DNA from: Manihot esculenta
Lineage: Eukaryota > Streptophyta > Magnoliopsida > Malpighiales > Euphorbiaceae
Direction of reading: 5' to 3'
NCBI RefSeq assembly: GCF_001659605.2
Contig: NC_035164.2
Coordinates: 5,497,379 to 5,561,378, forward strand
Length of the DNA stretch: 64,000 nt
Shown here: piece by piece, positions 21,701-33,700 of the stretch
Layout of the letters: each line of letters begins with the position of its first letter
Position numbering within the stretch: the stretch's first letter is position 1
Program-made: the position numbers and the translations under genes
The notes under the pieces: model-generated
What the model was told of the DNA's origin: nothing
The model's database searches: none
Seen by the model: the letters and a program-made list of their open reading frames with translations, nothing else

Positions 21701-23772
21701 GGTTCGTTCAGGACTTCTCAAAGATAGCAGCTCCTCTGACCAGACTAACCAGGAAGAATCAGAAGTTTCTATGGACCGACCAGTGCGAGGAGAGTTTCGA
21801 AGAGCTTAAGAAGAGGTTGACTTCAACACCAGTTTTAGCTCTGCCATCTAGTGGAAAGGACTTTACAGTCTTTTGTGATGCGTCCCGTGTGGGACTGGGT
21901 TGTGTGCTTATGCAGAATGAGAGGGTGATTGCTTATGCTTCTAGGCAGCTAAAGAAGCATAAGCTGAATTACCCCACACATGACCTTGAGATGGCAGCAG
22001 TAATCTTTGCACTCAAGATGTGGAGGCATTACCTCTATGGGGTGAAATGTGAGATCTTTACAGATCATAAGAGCCTGCAGTACATCTTGAGTCAGAGGGA
22101 TCTGAATCTGAGGCAGAGGAGGTGGGTGGAGCTGCTGAGTGACTATGATTGCAAGATTCAGTATCATCCGGGTAAGGCGAATGTCGTGGCAGACGCCCTA
22201 AGCCGGAAGTCACTAGGCAGTCTATCCCACATCACGGCAGAAAGGAGACCAGTGGTGAAGGAGTTCTACAAGCTTCTTGAGGAAGGTCTACAGATGGAGT
22301 TGTCTGGTACAGGTGCCTTAATGGCCCAGATGAGAGTGGCACCCGTGTTTCTGGAGCAGGTGGCTCAGAAACAACATGAGGACCCGGAGTTAGTGAAGAT
22401 TGCCAGGACTGTTCAGTCAGGCAATGATAGTGAGTTCAGATTCGACAGTAAGGGGATCCTCCGCTATGGGAGCAGACTATGTGTACCAGATGACATTGGG
22501 CTAAAAGGAGACATTATGAGAGAGGCTCATAATGCAAGATACAGCATTCACCCCGGAGCCACCAAGATGTATCAAGATCTGAAGAGAGTTTATTGGTGGC
22601 CAGCGATGAAGAAAGAAGTGGCACAGTTTGTGTCCGCCTGCGAAGTATGTCAGAGGGTGAAGCTGGAACATCAGAAGCCGGCTGGAATGCTTAACCCGCT
22701 ACCTATTCCAGAATGGAAATGGGAAAATATAGCTATGGATTTCGTAGTGGGGTTACCGGCGGCGTCCAACAGAGTGGACTCCATATGGGTGATTGTGGAC
22801 AGACTCACTAAATCTGCTCACTTCATTCCTGTCAGGAGTGGCTACTCTGTGGACAAGTTGGCGCAGGTGTATGTTGATGAGATAGTCAGACTGCATGGGG
22901 TTCCGGTTTCGATAGTGTCGGATAGAGGGCCCCAGTTCACCTCCAGGTTTTGGCGGAGTCTGCAGAATGCCATGGGTACTAGGTTGGATTTCAGTACTGC
23001 CTTCCACCCCCAGACTGATGGACAGTCAGAAAGGACCATCTAGACTATCGAGGATATGCTTAGAATGTGTGTGCTGGACTTTGGCGGTTCTTGGAGGCAG
23101 CATCTACCTTTGGTGGAGTTTGCCTACAATAACAGTCATCATGCTAGCATCGGGATGGCTCCATATGAAGCTTTGTACGGAAGGAAGTGCAGATCACCTG
23201 TTTGCTGGGAGGAAGTTGGAGAAAAGGCCTTGGCAGGGCCTGAGTTAGTAGAGATCACCAGCAGGGTGGTACCCATAATCAGAGAAAGAATCAAGACTGC
23301 TGTAAGCAGACAGAAGAGCTATGCAGACGTCCGCAGAAGACAGTTAGAGTTTCAGGAGGGGGATCTGGTATTGCTCAAGGTGTCTCCAATGAAGGGAGTG
23401 GTTCGCTTCGGGAAGAAAGGTAAACTAGCCCCACGATACATCGGACCCTTCGAAATCTTGCAAAAGATTGGGAATGTGTCGTACAAGCTGGATTTACCTG
23501 CTTCGATGGAGAGAATCCATCCGGTTTTCCATGTTTCAATGTTGAGGAAGTTTGTGTCAGATCCGAGCAAGGTTCTTAGTGAGCCTGATGTAGAGGTCCA
23601 AGAGGATCTCACCTATGTTGAACAGCCAGTGCGGATCATAGACACCCAGATCAGAAAGTTAAGAAACAAGGAAATCCCGATGGTGAAAGTCCTGTGGAAC
23701 CACCACAACTTGGAAGAATGCACTTGGGAGACACGGGAGTCTATGCTCCAGTAGTACCCTCATCTCTTTTAA
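18793..23772 (+). pseudogene. Tekay-type gag-pol polyprotein, two in-frame stops (element A)
   Basis: The start [12 protein letters not shown] is shared with both sibling elements, so the ATG at 18793 is preferred over the in-frame one at 18760. A basic N terminus and Pro/Tyr-rich segment precede the gag domain ([12 protein letters not shown], about 19520). Two Cys-rich knuckles follow ([12 protein letters not shown], then [14 protein letters not shown]), then the protease ([10 protein letters not shown] at 20428) with DPGA rather than DTGA. RT has FIDD at 21430-21441; RNase H is near 21870 and again at TDHKSLQYI. Integrase has an HHCC finger near 22530-22660 and DDE residues near 22735, 22920 and 23030. 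GPY/F and chromodomain end the frame. TAG at 23041-23043 replaces a CAG present in element C, and TAG at 23752-23754 replaces a Gln codon just before the normal TAA (23770-23772). Otherwise the frame is open. Confidence 0.93.
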
Positions 23773-23825
23773 GGTTAGATCCCTATGTGTGTTATGTTCT
23801 TTGCCTTGCTATGTGTGCTAGTGAG

Positions 23826-23861
23826 GAACATTCGGGGACGAATGTTCTTAAGGGGGGAGAA
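23826..23861 (+). other. PPT and hairpin of element A
   Basis: Perfect 9-bp stem (GAACATTCG, loop GGGA) at 23826-23847, then the polypurine tract up to the 3' LTR at 23862. Confidence 0.82.
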
Positions 23862-26041
23862 TGTAATACCCGGCTAGACTCCGGTATCGGAATTCCTACC
23901 GTCCGGTGGAATCTCGGATGTCGGAGACCTCTAGAAGGGTAGAACCATGTTTTCATAAAATGTTTTCATGTTTTTAATGGTTTTAAAGTATGAAACTAAA
24001 TGAGTTTTTGCATGAAAATAGCATTGGAGGAAAACCCAGGTTCGGCCGCCGAAAGTCAAGTTCGGCCGCCGAACATGCATGCGTTTTGGAGGCACGTTAG
24101 GCCCCCGAAAGCATGAGTTAGGGAAGTTCAGGTTCGGCCGCCGAAAGTCAAGTTCGGTCGCCGAACATTGCATGGATGCGGAGGCACATTCGGCCCCCGA
24201 ACGTGGCCTGGCCAGCCACCTATAAATGGGGCACTTAGCCGAAATGGGCGAGCTTTCTCCCATTTCTGGCCACAGCAAGCTTCCGACTTTCCTTTTTTCA
24301 ACTCTTGTGTTCTTCCTCCAAATCTCTACCATTTTTCTTGAGTTTTAAACTCACATTGCAAGTTTTGAGCGTTTAAAGCAAGTTTTGGAGCTTTGGGAAC
24401 TCAGGAGCTCATTTTCGTGAATCTCCAAGTTTAGGTCGTCTTCCTCTCGATCTTCAAGAGGTAAGAGCCGATCTTAAGCTCCTCATGTGTTTTAAGTAAG
24501 TTTTATGCTAGATCTATGGGTAGAAATGCATGTTAGGTTATATGATGAGTTTATGGGTTATATTGATGATTTGAGCAATGTATGTTGATTTTTGTGTGTT
24601 TGAAGTGTTGTAGTTGGGGTATATGATAGTTTGAGACCCCTAGGTGTAATGTATGTGAAGTATGCATGTTGTAGAACAAGATTATGCATGATTGGAGGTT
24701 TTGGGAGGCAAAGGGTTCGTTTGAACCAAGTTTCTGCCCTTCTGGCAGAAACCAGGTTCGGCCACCGAAGGGAGTTTCGGCCGCCGATCCCCCCTTTTGT
24801 AGAGGCAGCATTCGGCTGCCGAAGTTGCCCCCGAAAGGAGACTTTCGTCTCTGTCTGGGACTTTCGGCCGCCGAAGGTGCCGCCGAAAGTGCCCTGTTCA
24901 GCCACTTCATGCATATCTCTATGTGATATTTTCAGGATGTTTTAGGGGGTTTTTGGGGAATATATTAGAGTTATGTTTTTGTATGTTTGGTCCCTCATTG
25001 GAGTCCACCTGTGTAGGTTCGGACCCGAGGAACCAAGGACCCCAGCAGTGAGCCAGCTGCTACAGAGTTTGTCAGAGTCAGCCAGAGGTGAGTGGAACTA
25101 AGCTTAACCTTTTAAATTAAGAAATGAAATGCTTTTATCATGCTTCATGCATCATGATCATATTATAGGTTGTTTGCATTAGAATTCACGACTATGCCGC
25201 ATTGTATTGATGTGATAGATGATAGTGGATGGACATTAGGATGATTCATTAGCCTTCTATATACGAAGACCTGTGGTGCCCATAATAGGGCCGGGCAATA
25301 CGAAGACCTGTGGTGCCCATAATAGGGCCGGGCAATAACTCCGAGTACGAAGTCCTGTGGTGCCCATAATAGGGCCGGGCAATACGAAGTCCTGTGGTGC
25401 CCATAATAGGGCCGGGCATGGAGTTGAGGGATTTTTGAATCAGTCCATCCGTGGTGTGATTTATTTGTGCAGTGACGCATTCCATGATAGCATGTTTTAA
25501 ATATTCTTTTTACAGTTCTACTCATTGGGCATCTAGCTCACCCCTCTCCCCTAACCCCCAGGTTTGCAGGTACGGGATAGATAGAGAAGGCAAGAAGAAA
25601 AAGTCATATGTATGTACTAGTTAGTTTGTGGACATGACAATTGTATTATGATGAGATGTAAAAACATTCAGAATATTATGTAATGAGGTTATTGAGGATA
25701 GAGTTGTGCTTGACCATAATGTATTGTTAATCCCTTTTGTATATACATTATCTTATGTTATGATATTTATGTAAACTAACTCAACACAGGTTGTTTTGCC
25801 TTTAAGGCTTGATGAGGTCCCACAGAGGGACTATGTTATGTATATGATCAGAGTATGCACAGGTTGAGTTAGTTGATGACAGTATGTATGAAGAAAAGTT
25901 TTAATTTTTATGCATGTTGTTGATCATGTATGGGATTATACAGGTTTACAGGTTATATGTCAGGCTTGCTACGGGTCCCGGCGGCCTTAAGTCGACCCGG
26001 ATCCTAGCGCCGGTAGCGGTCCGGATTTCCGGGGCGTTACA
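23862..26041 (+). repeat. 3' LTR of Tekay element A
   Basis: 2180 bp, TGTAATACCC to GGCGTTACA, with TATA at 24221-24227. One palindrome-rich unit of 55 bp present in the 5' LTR (about 17305-17360) is missing here. Loss between near-identical direct repeats is the likely cause. Confidence 0.92.
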
Positions 26042-27447
26042 ACCTTGAGAGTTCAACTCCACTATCAACTCTTCTTTGGGTGAAGAATAAAACCCTTACA
26101 ATCTTAGAGCAAGCCTTTGCTCTTTACAAATCTCTTTTTCACTCAAGAGCAATTCTTTGCTCAATGCCACACTCACAACAACAGAATCTCTCAACAACAG
26201 AATCTCTCAACAACCTTTACTCACTCTGAAAAGCCAACCAATTACAACTCAAAATAAGCTTTCAAGAAATCAATGCTTTGGCTCAAGGTTTTGAGAGAGA
26301 GAGAATGAAAAATGTTGTGATCTCAATAAATATTTGCTTAGATGGTTGTTGTAACCTCTTCATATCAAAAACTCATTGTATTTATAGTTCAGTCATAAAT
26401 ATGGCCGTTGGGGATGCATTAAATGCAAATAGAACCGTTCATGTTCAGAAATAACGGTTATATCGTTCTCAGAAAAAATTCAAGTTCGGCGGCCTAAGCT
26501 AAAGTTCGGCGGCCGAACCTCTTGAGGTGAAGAACATCATACTTTGAAAAAGGACTTTCGGCAGCCTAAAGTCCACGTTCGGCGGCCGAACATGTGGGAC
26601 TTTCGTCTCTGTCCCTCTCTTTCGGAAGCCGAACTTTAGGCTTCGGAGGCTGACTTAAAAGCACACTTTCGGCGGCCGAAAGTAACGTTCGGCGGCTGAA
26701 CATAGGTGACTTTAGCCTCTGTCCTTCACTTTCGGAAGCCAAACATTTTGCTTAGGGAGCAAACCACCTTCGGCGGCTGAAAGCCAATGTTCGGCGGCCG
26801 AACATACAGGACTTTCGTCTCTGTTCCTCACTTTCGAAAGCCGAAGGATGCACTTAAGGGGGCAAGCTGAAAACACACTTTCGGCGGCCGAAAGTCAATG
26901 TTCGGCGGCCGAACATGTGAGACTTTCGTCTCTGTCCCTGACTTTCGGAAGCCGAAGGTTGGCTTTAGGGGGCAAAAAATATTTCATTAAATTCTTTGAA
27001 AAATCATAACTTAGGCTATAAAAATCCATTTTTCAATCCGTTTGAATTTTTGTAACCCATATTTTTAGATCTTTGATTTTGATAAAAAAATAATTCCAAA
27101 ATCATTACTTTTGGAAAATATCATTTTAGTCCCTAAAAGACAATTTCTTAAAATTTCGCCATATCTAAAAAAAACTTTTAGAGATGAAAGCAACCTTGAG
27201 CCATCACAATTAATTAATTGAAATTCACAATGAATAGAATTAAACAAAGTATAAATAAAAATACTTTCTTATCCCTTTCTTGTGGTATGCTTCCAAAATA
27301 GGCACTTTTCTTTTTTGAGATAGAAGCAATTTCATTCTTGTTGGTAAGGGACCTACAAGCTCAACACAAACACCTTTGAAGATAATTAGTAGCATACCAA
27401 TTGTTTATTAATTATCAAAACAAGGATTAGAACATTTAGGTTCAACA
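26042..27447 (-). repeat. Partial 5' LTR of the SIRE-like copia element
   Basis: Reads from TGTTGAACCTAAATG at 27447 leftwards. It has a palindrome array and related words at 26484-26970 (TTCGGCGGCCGAA, TTCGGAAGCCGAA, ACTTTCGTCTCTGTC), then a TATA box (TATAAATA, 26386-26379). A leader ending near a CTCTCAAGGT word follows at 26042. The rest of the LTR is missing because gypsy DNA begins at 26041. Its right target site would be ATTTT (27448-27452). Confidence 0.8.
26379..26386 (-). promoter_or_regulatory. TATA box of the copia LTR
   Basis: TATAAATA on the minus strand, about 100 bases downstream of the palindrome array and about 350 bases before the truncated end. Confidence 0.6.
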
Positions 27448-27674
27448 ATTTTAATTAAATTTTAAAATATTAAAAATAAAGTCTAAAAAATAAAAAAAAA
27501 TTATTAAAAAGCGAAACCGATCAAATCGAACCAAATCGAACCGAATCATACCGGTTCGGTTCGGTTTCTGATCAAAATCGATTCGGTTCGATTTTCATAA
27601 ACACTAAAATTTCAATTTTCGATTTATTCGGTTCAGTTCGATTTTAAACCAAACCGACCGAATGGTCACCCCTA
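27448..27674. mobile_element. Right half of a hAT-type MITE split by the copia insertion
   Basis: Matches the right part of the element at 29999-30461, including the GGTTCGGTTCGGTT core and the terminal TCACCCCTA. It begins exactly at the copia LTR boundary, so the copia element inserted inside this MITE. The left half should lie beyond the window's left edge. Confidence 0.75.
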
Positions 27675-29998
27675 TTTCTCACCTATAGGTGATCAGAAAC
27701 TAAGGAAATACTTAACAAATTCAAGATAATTATGTATTTATAAATTACCATCTCAATTTACTTTATTTAGAGATAATAGTTAAAAAAAATAAATTATTTT
27801 TATTTTAATAAATATAATTTAAACTATATAAAATTAACTAATATGTACTAAATTAATATATTACTAAATTAATTATATAAATTTAGTTATATTATACTGT
27901 TAAATTTCATTGTTAAATTTAATAAAAATATTACATTACACTCGGCATTAAAAATTAATATTTTAATATAATTAATAATTATTAAAAAGTATTTTAAATT
28001 TTATAAATTTTAATAATTATATTCAAACTTTTTAAATAAATATACTATAAATTAATATTTTAATTTTATTTAATTTTTAATTTTAATTCGATTTATTTAT
28101 AATTTTAGACGATATATTTTCAAATTTTAATAATTTATTTTTAATTTTTTTAATAAATTTTTGTATAGTTATAAATTATAATTGTTGTAATAATATTATT
28201 TTTTAATAAATTAAAGTTGTAATTTTTTTAATTTAAAAAATTAATTATATTTATTATATTTATTTTGATTAGTTTGAAAGTGAATAATCAATTTAATAAT
28301 TTTATTATATAAAATATAAATATATAATCATAAATTAAATTTACTTTATTATTTTTAATTAATTAAATTAATTATTAATTATTAATTTTTAACTCTATTA
28401 AAATAAATATAATAAATATTATTAATTTTTAAATAATGAGAATTGAGATTCTTAACTTACTATTAATAATATTAACATAATACTTATAACTAATAATTAC
28501 GCAAAAAATTATATTTATCGAAAAAAAAGTTCTTAGATTCTTAGAAATATATTATTTTAAATTATAAATAAATTAATCAAAATTAAAAATTAAATAAATA
28601 AAAACTGATTTAAAATATATTTATTAAAAAATTGAGAAAAAAATTATTAAAATTGATAAAGTTTAAATTTTTTTAAAAATTATATATTTAGATTATATTA
28701 AAATATTTATTTTTAGTGTGAATTAAAATGATAATGTGATATTTATATTAAAATTAATAATTAAATTTAATAATAAAATATAAATAAATTTAAATAATTA
28801 ATTCAAGTTACATTAATTAATTTTTATAATTTAAAATATATGTTAAAATATGAATAATTTAAAAATTTTTTTGCCATTATCCCTTTATTTAATTAGATTT
28901 GAGATATGATGAGGTTTTGAAGCATGAACTGGATTTAAAAATAATACTAACTTTTTTTACTGCTAATACGAAATAAATTACAAAGTAATATCAGTTATTT
29001 ATTTTATAGAATCTTTTTTTAAAAAAATCTATAATTTGCCATGCAGTTTTTTGGTATAAATTTATTTAAAATAAATAAAAGTTTTGGACAGAATCAGAAC
29101 AATGGAGTTTTAAAAAAATTAAATCTTTTGACTTCAAAAAAAAATTAAATCTTTATTAAATTAGATTATATTTTTATATTCTTACGATATAAAACTTTTT
29201 TATTTATAATAAAAAATTTAAAATTCTGTATGATATTATAAATTAAAAGATTCTTTCAACTATATAAAAATATATCAAATATGATATATAAATATATATT
29301 ATTTTATTTATTTAGGAATACTCAATATATATATATATATTATTTTTTATTAAAAATATTTTCATAAAAAATATTTTTCAAATATAAATTATTTTCTATA
29401 AATAAACAAAGCAACCGAATATTCTATCAGACCAAATTTTATTAGAATAAATTTAAATAATATATACTTAAATATAGTACAGATTTTAATTTCAAAATTA
29501 ATACGAAATTTAAATTTTATATATTAAGCATGGCTTGCTAATATAAATAATTAATATAATATAAAATATATATTATAATAATATTTATAATTTTTTTTAT
29601 ATATTTTCATTTGAAATATGAATTCAATTATATTTTTATAGATTTATTAATTTTTTAAAATGAAAGCTATTAATAAAAATATATAAAATTAAAAGGGTTC
29701 ATTTGCAATAGGTTTAAACATTTGGGGCAAATCTTAATCAAGTTTGAGACGAATTCTGGTAATGAAAATAATTGAGTTTGAATTTAGACAGGATGGTTTT
29801 AGCAGGCACCCTATCCGTTGCCATCTCTAACCCCAACCCCCAGGTAGGGAGATAGAGAAGTCAAACGGATCATGCAAGCATAATTTGCAGTAAAACCTGC
29901 TAGAAAGGAACAATTTTGATCCACTCAAAACATGCCAGAGCAGAATTCTACAATGGATTTAGAGGTGTAAAAAATGCACTCGAATTGTTACATGTTGC
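27675..29998. other. AT-rich intergenic DNA
   Basis: Very AT-rich, with many short A/T runs and a (TA)n tract near 29325-29341. No open frame, RNA gene or structured repeat could be supported. Confidence 0.6.
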
Positions 29999-30461
29999 TA
30001 GGGTTGAGCAGTATTCAGTTCAAACTGAAAAAATCGACCGAATCGAATCGATTTGAAAATTTAGTTCGATTTTTTATACATTTCAGTTTGATTCGATTTT
30101 TAATTTCAAAAATTTCGATTATTTCAATTCGATTTGATTTTAATCAGAAAAAAATCAAAAAAATCGAACCGAACCGATTAGTGATAATAATATATTTTTT
30201 CAATAATAAAGAAAAATTAAATCATATTAAAATTAAAATATTTTAATTAAATTTTAAAATATTAAAACTAAAGTGTAAAAAATAAAAAAAATTATTAAAA
30301 ATCGAAACCGATCAAACCGAACCGAATCAGATCGGTTCGGTTCGATTCGGTTTCTGACCAAAATCGATTCGGTTCGATTTTCATAAACACTAAAATTTCA
30401 GTTTTCGGTTTATTCGGTTCGGTTCGATTTTGAACCGAACCGACCGCAATGCTCACCCCTA
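29999..30461. mobile_element. Intact hAT-type MITE
   Basis: 463 bp with imperfect terminal inverted repeats TAGGGTTGAGCA and TAGGGGTGAGCA. It is flanked by an 8-bp near-duplication CATGTTGC/CATGCTGC (29991-29998 and 30462-30469), which fits hAT. The interior is made of CGGTTCGGTTCG-like words on both strands and has no transposase. Confidence 0.75.
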
Positions 30462-30789
30462 CATGCTGCTCTTTTAACTCCAATATATCAACATCACAAA
30501 TTGTTATAGAAATATTCTTCCTTTTTCTTTCTTCAGTTAATATTCAATGGTAAATTGTACAAAGGCTAGAGAGTACAAAAATATTACATGAAGCCCTCAC
30601 ACATGGCTGATCATCTCTCTACTACAATCACAAAACATACATTTTGCACATTACAAATTGCTTGGAGTGACGGTGACCCCAAAAAAAAAAAAAATTCCAA
30701 AAAAATAAAAATAAAAAACAAAAAGTTCCCAACAGGCAAATCAAATTGTGGGTGTTCATACTTAATAGGGAGAGAATATTACTTCCTCT

Positions 30790-33700
30790 CTAACTGGCCA
30801 AGTGGCTGGGGGAGCTGTTGAACATGCTATGCCACATATATGCTCTAGAAAGTACCATCTCCAGCTCTTGGTGAGTCCAGTTGTGAGTTGGAAGGTGCTG
30901 AAGAAACATCACCATCTCTTGGAAATCAAGTTTCTGAAGCTTATCTGACCACTGGATAAAAAGATGCAGCTCACCATTAAGTACTTGATGCATAATGTTT
31001 CTGTGAGCTGAAATTAAATTCTCCCACTAGAACATGACAAGTTCGAAGGGTTTGTCTAATATAAGACTTTGTGTAAAAGATGCAGCTCACCATTAAGTAC
31101 TTGATGCATAATGTTTCTGTGAGCTGAAATTAAATTCTATCACTAGAACATGACAAGTTCGAACGGTTTGGCTGATATAAGACTTTGTGTCAAAGATGCA
31201 GCTTACCGTTAAGTACTTGATGCATAATGTTTCTGTGAGCTGAAATTAAATTCTCTCACTAGAACATGACAAGTTCGAAGGGTTTGTCTAATATAAGACT
31301 TTGTGTAACGAGGGACCTAATAGCCTTAAATCAAACATTTGTATTGAGATTTGTGTAGAATTAATTATGTTAGACATACAATTAAAGAATAAATTCACCA
31401 CTCTTGATGCAAATAATAATCTAAAGGTACTAGTCAAGTTCTTATATAAGGTTGAACTTATAATAGGCACACAATCATAATTATTTATGAACGTATTTGT
31501 TGCTACTTTCTTTATGGGAAAATCAGTAGCATGCTATTATGTGATTCACAAAAATCTTAACCCCCATTCAACATATAAAAGTCGCACGCGAAAACACATG
31601 CTGTTGATTCTTGTCTTTACAATTAGAGTTCAAACATCATGTTGTTTTAGTTTAAAATATTTTATCATTCACACAACAGAAGTATTGCAACAGGGGAGAT
31701 AAATTATTCAGCAAGAAACTCAAACATGTAACAGTGTGAAGTGTTGGTGCAAAGAAAGTAACTGTGATACTTACCGTCAAAAGAAAACTGGCATATATAT
31801 ACACAAGGAAATCTGGCAATGCATCTCCTTCGGCAAGGTATGTATCCCACAGGCGGGTAACGAGATGAAAAGGGATCTAATTCAACAGGAATATAAAATT
31901 GCTTCAAAATTAAACAATAGAACAAAAATTGAAACTCGGCATGATTAAGTTACTTAGTGAACTGCGTGTGAAAATTTGAAGTGCAGGATATGGAACAATA
32001 GCAACACCTAGCAGTGGAGTTCAGAAATCAAACCTCGCGTATTAAAAGACAATTGAACCAGCGAAAAGCAAATTGAAGAAATTCAAGCCCATGCTCCTCC
32101 ATGTGCCTTGAAACAGGTTCTGGAACAATTTCAGAAAAACCAGAATTTGAGATAGGGCATGCATCAAAATTGGACATACAAAGTATGTAATTAGAAATAA
32201 AAATAGGTTATGACATGCATCCAAAAGGTGCTTGTGGCATTTTGAAAAGACTGCATCAGAGGCAGATGTGCCAGTGATGTTGATGCATGTCTTTAGGAGC
32301 ATGTTACAGCAAATACTCCCAGAGCAATCAAGAAACTGGTAAGCTATCAGATATCAGTTACAGAGAGTTCTCTTTAGACATGCAAATTCGAAACGCTCTT
32401 ATGGTCCTCAGCCAAGGAAATAAGATGTGCTTGTCAGATAGATTAAAGAATTATTCACCGCCAACAGGGATTGACAGTTGACCTGGTAGTTAGTACACCT
32501 AGGAGTAACATGAAATGGGATTGAGAAAGAAGAAAGAAGGAAAGCGGGGAAGAATAAGGTGTCTACCATCAATCCTCCTGACCAATTCCTTCAACTTAAA
32601 CACAAGTCTCTGTATCCCAGGTTGAGCAAAAGTGTAGTGGTCTTGCATGCCATCTAGCAGCTTTGACAGGCACCAATAACAATCAGCCTCGATGTCAGAG
32701 ATTTTATCCGGAGATAGATCAGATATGGACCAGTTATTGATGTCTCCTTGTAAGTGTTCAGACAAGAAAACAACCAGAAAAGGAGTAGCAAGATCATTTA
32801 TTCCCTGAACATATCCACTTGCAGGATGTCGAATTGCCCTGGAAAGAAATCAAGAAACATGACACCTGAAGAAAAAACAGATCACCACTAGAATAATAAT
32901 AGAGTATTTGACATTCACAACCACATTTTCAAGCCTTGAGCAGCTTTGGTCAACTAGTCACCTCCAGAAATATAAAATGAGATAAGCACTTCAGTTTTGG
33001 GTGCAGGCTGGTTTTTGGCAGAAAGCAAAGGCAAGAATAAAAAGGGCATAATTTCCACAGCACCCTGAACTTTGGTAGTTATTACTAATTGATGAATTCT
33101 TCATGATTTAGAACGGTACAAAGTCAACACTGAGATAAATTAACCATTGCTACTAATGATGTCTTATTTCTAAGGTTTCACGCAACTGAATGAGAATTTA
33201 AAAAGAAAATTCAATAAGGTCTAAAGAAAAGTCCCAATAAGTAGTGAAGGCCTATACATTCAATTTTCACATACAAAAGTAATTAATGTATAAATTTGAT
33301 AAACCATCACAATTCTCTCAAATTCACATCAATATGACAATGATATCTTAAAAACAAGGAATCTAAAGCACATTCTTACAGAATACAAAAGGTTTAAAGG
33401 TTTAATTTTTACATCCAACAGGACCAACACTAACTAATCTATGAATTAAAGGTAAACAAAGGAAACAAAGAAAGTGACTTTCAAGTGTTTATACGAACTT
33501 TACACTCTGCAATGAACCTAAAATCAACACATTGTAAATGATTTTCAAGATGTACTCTTCCTCGCCTTGCACCAAGAGTTTCTTGAAGACCAAGTGGTTC
33601 AGGCACATGGCACACAAAACAAATCTCCAGCAAGTGGTACCAATGCAGACAATCACGTGTCCAGCTAGAACGTCTGAAGGAATAGGGTGAGTGCAACACC

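Larger units (their letters stand above)
15622..26041 (+). mobile_element. Recombinant Tekay-type gypsy array (partial body, LTR, full body, LTR)
   Basis: A full chromodomain gypsy element (16287-26041) is preceded by a second copy of the last 665 bases of its body (15622-16286), which appears identical to 23197-23861 on reading. The shared middle LTR therefore acts as the 3' LTR of a truncated element and the 5' LTR of the next one. The left end is a blunt junction with copia gag at 15621/15622, so no target duplication survives. The right end abuts the copia LTR at 26042. Unequal recombination between tandem copies plus a deletion on the left explains this; template switching in reverse transcription is an alternative. 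Confidence 0.85.
1..27447 (-). mobile_element. SIRE/Maximus-like Ty1/copia retrotransposon, nested and decayed
   Basis: This is the backbone of the left cluster, read on the minus strand. The partial 5' LTR is at 26042-27447, gag and protease at 14608-15621, integrase and RT/RNase H at 5763-2748, then an extra gene at 1564-284. The 3' LTR lies left of the window. The order protease-integrase-RT and the motifs DSG, YVDD and HHCC identify Ty1/copia. The LTR start (TGTTGAACC at 27447) and the long segment after pol resemble SIRE/Maximus elements. It is disrupted by insertions at 1-288, 5764-14602 and 15622-26041. The end of its 5' LTR, its primer binding site and the start of gag are missing between 15621 and 26042. 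The assignment to superfamily is firm; the lineage is inferred. Confidence 0.85.

Noticed and set aside
29815..29870. CCAACCCCCAGGTAGGGAGATAG-like word similar to a motif in Tekay leaders
   Set aside because: Only a short match with no flanking similarity; probably chance.
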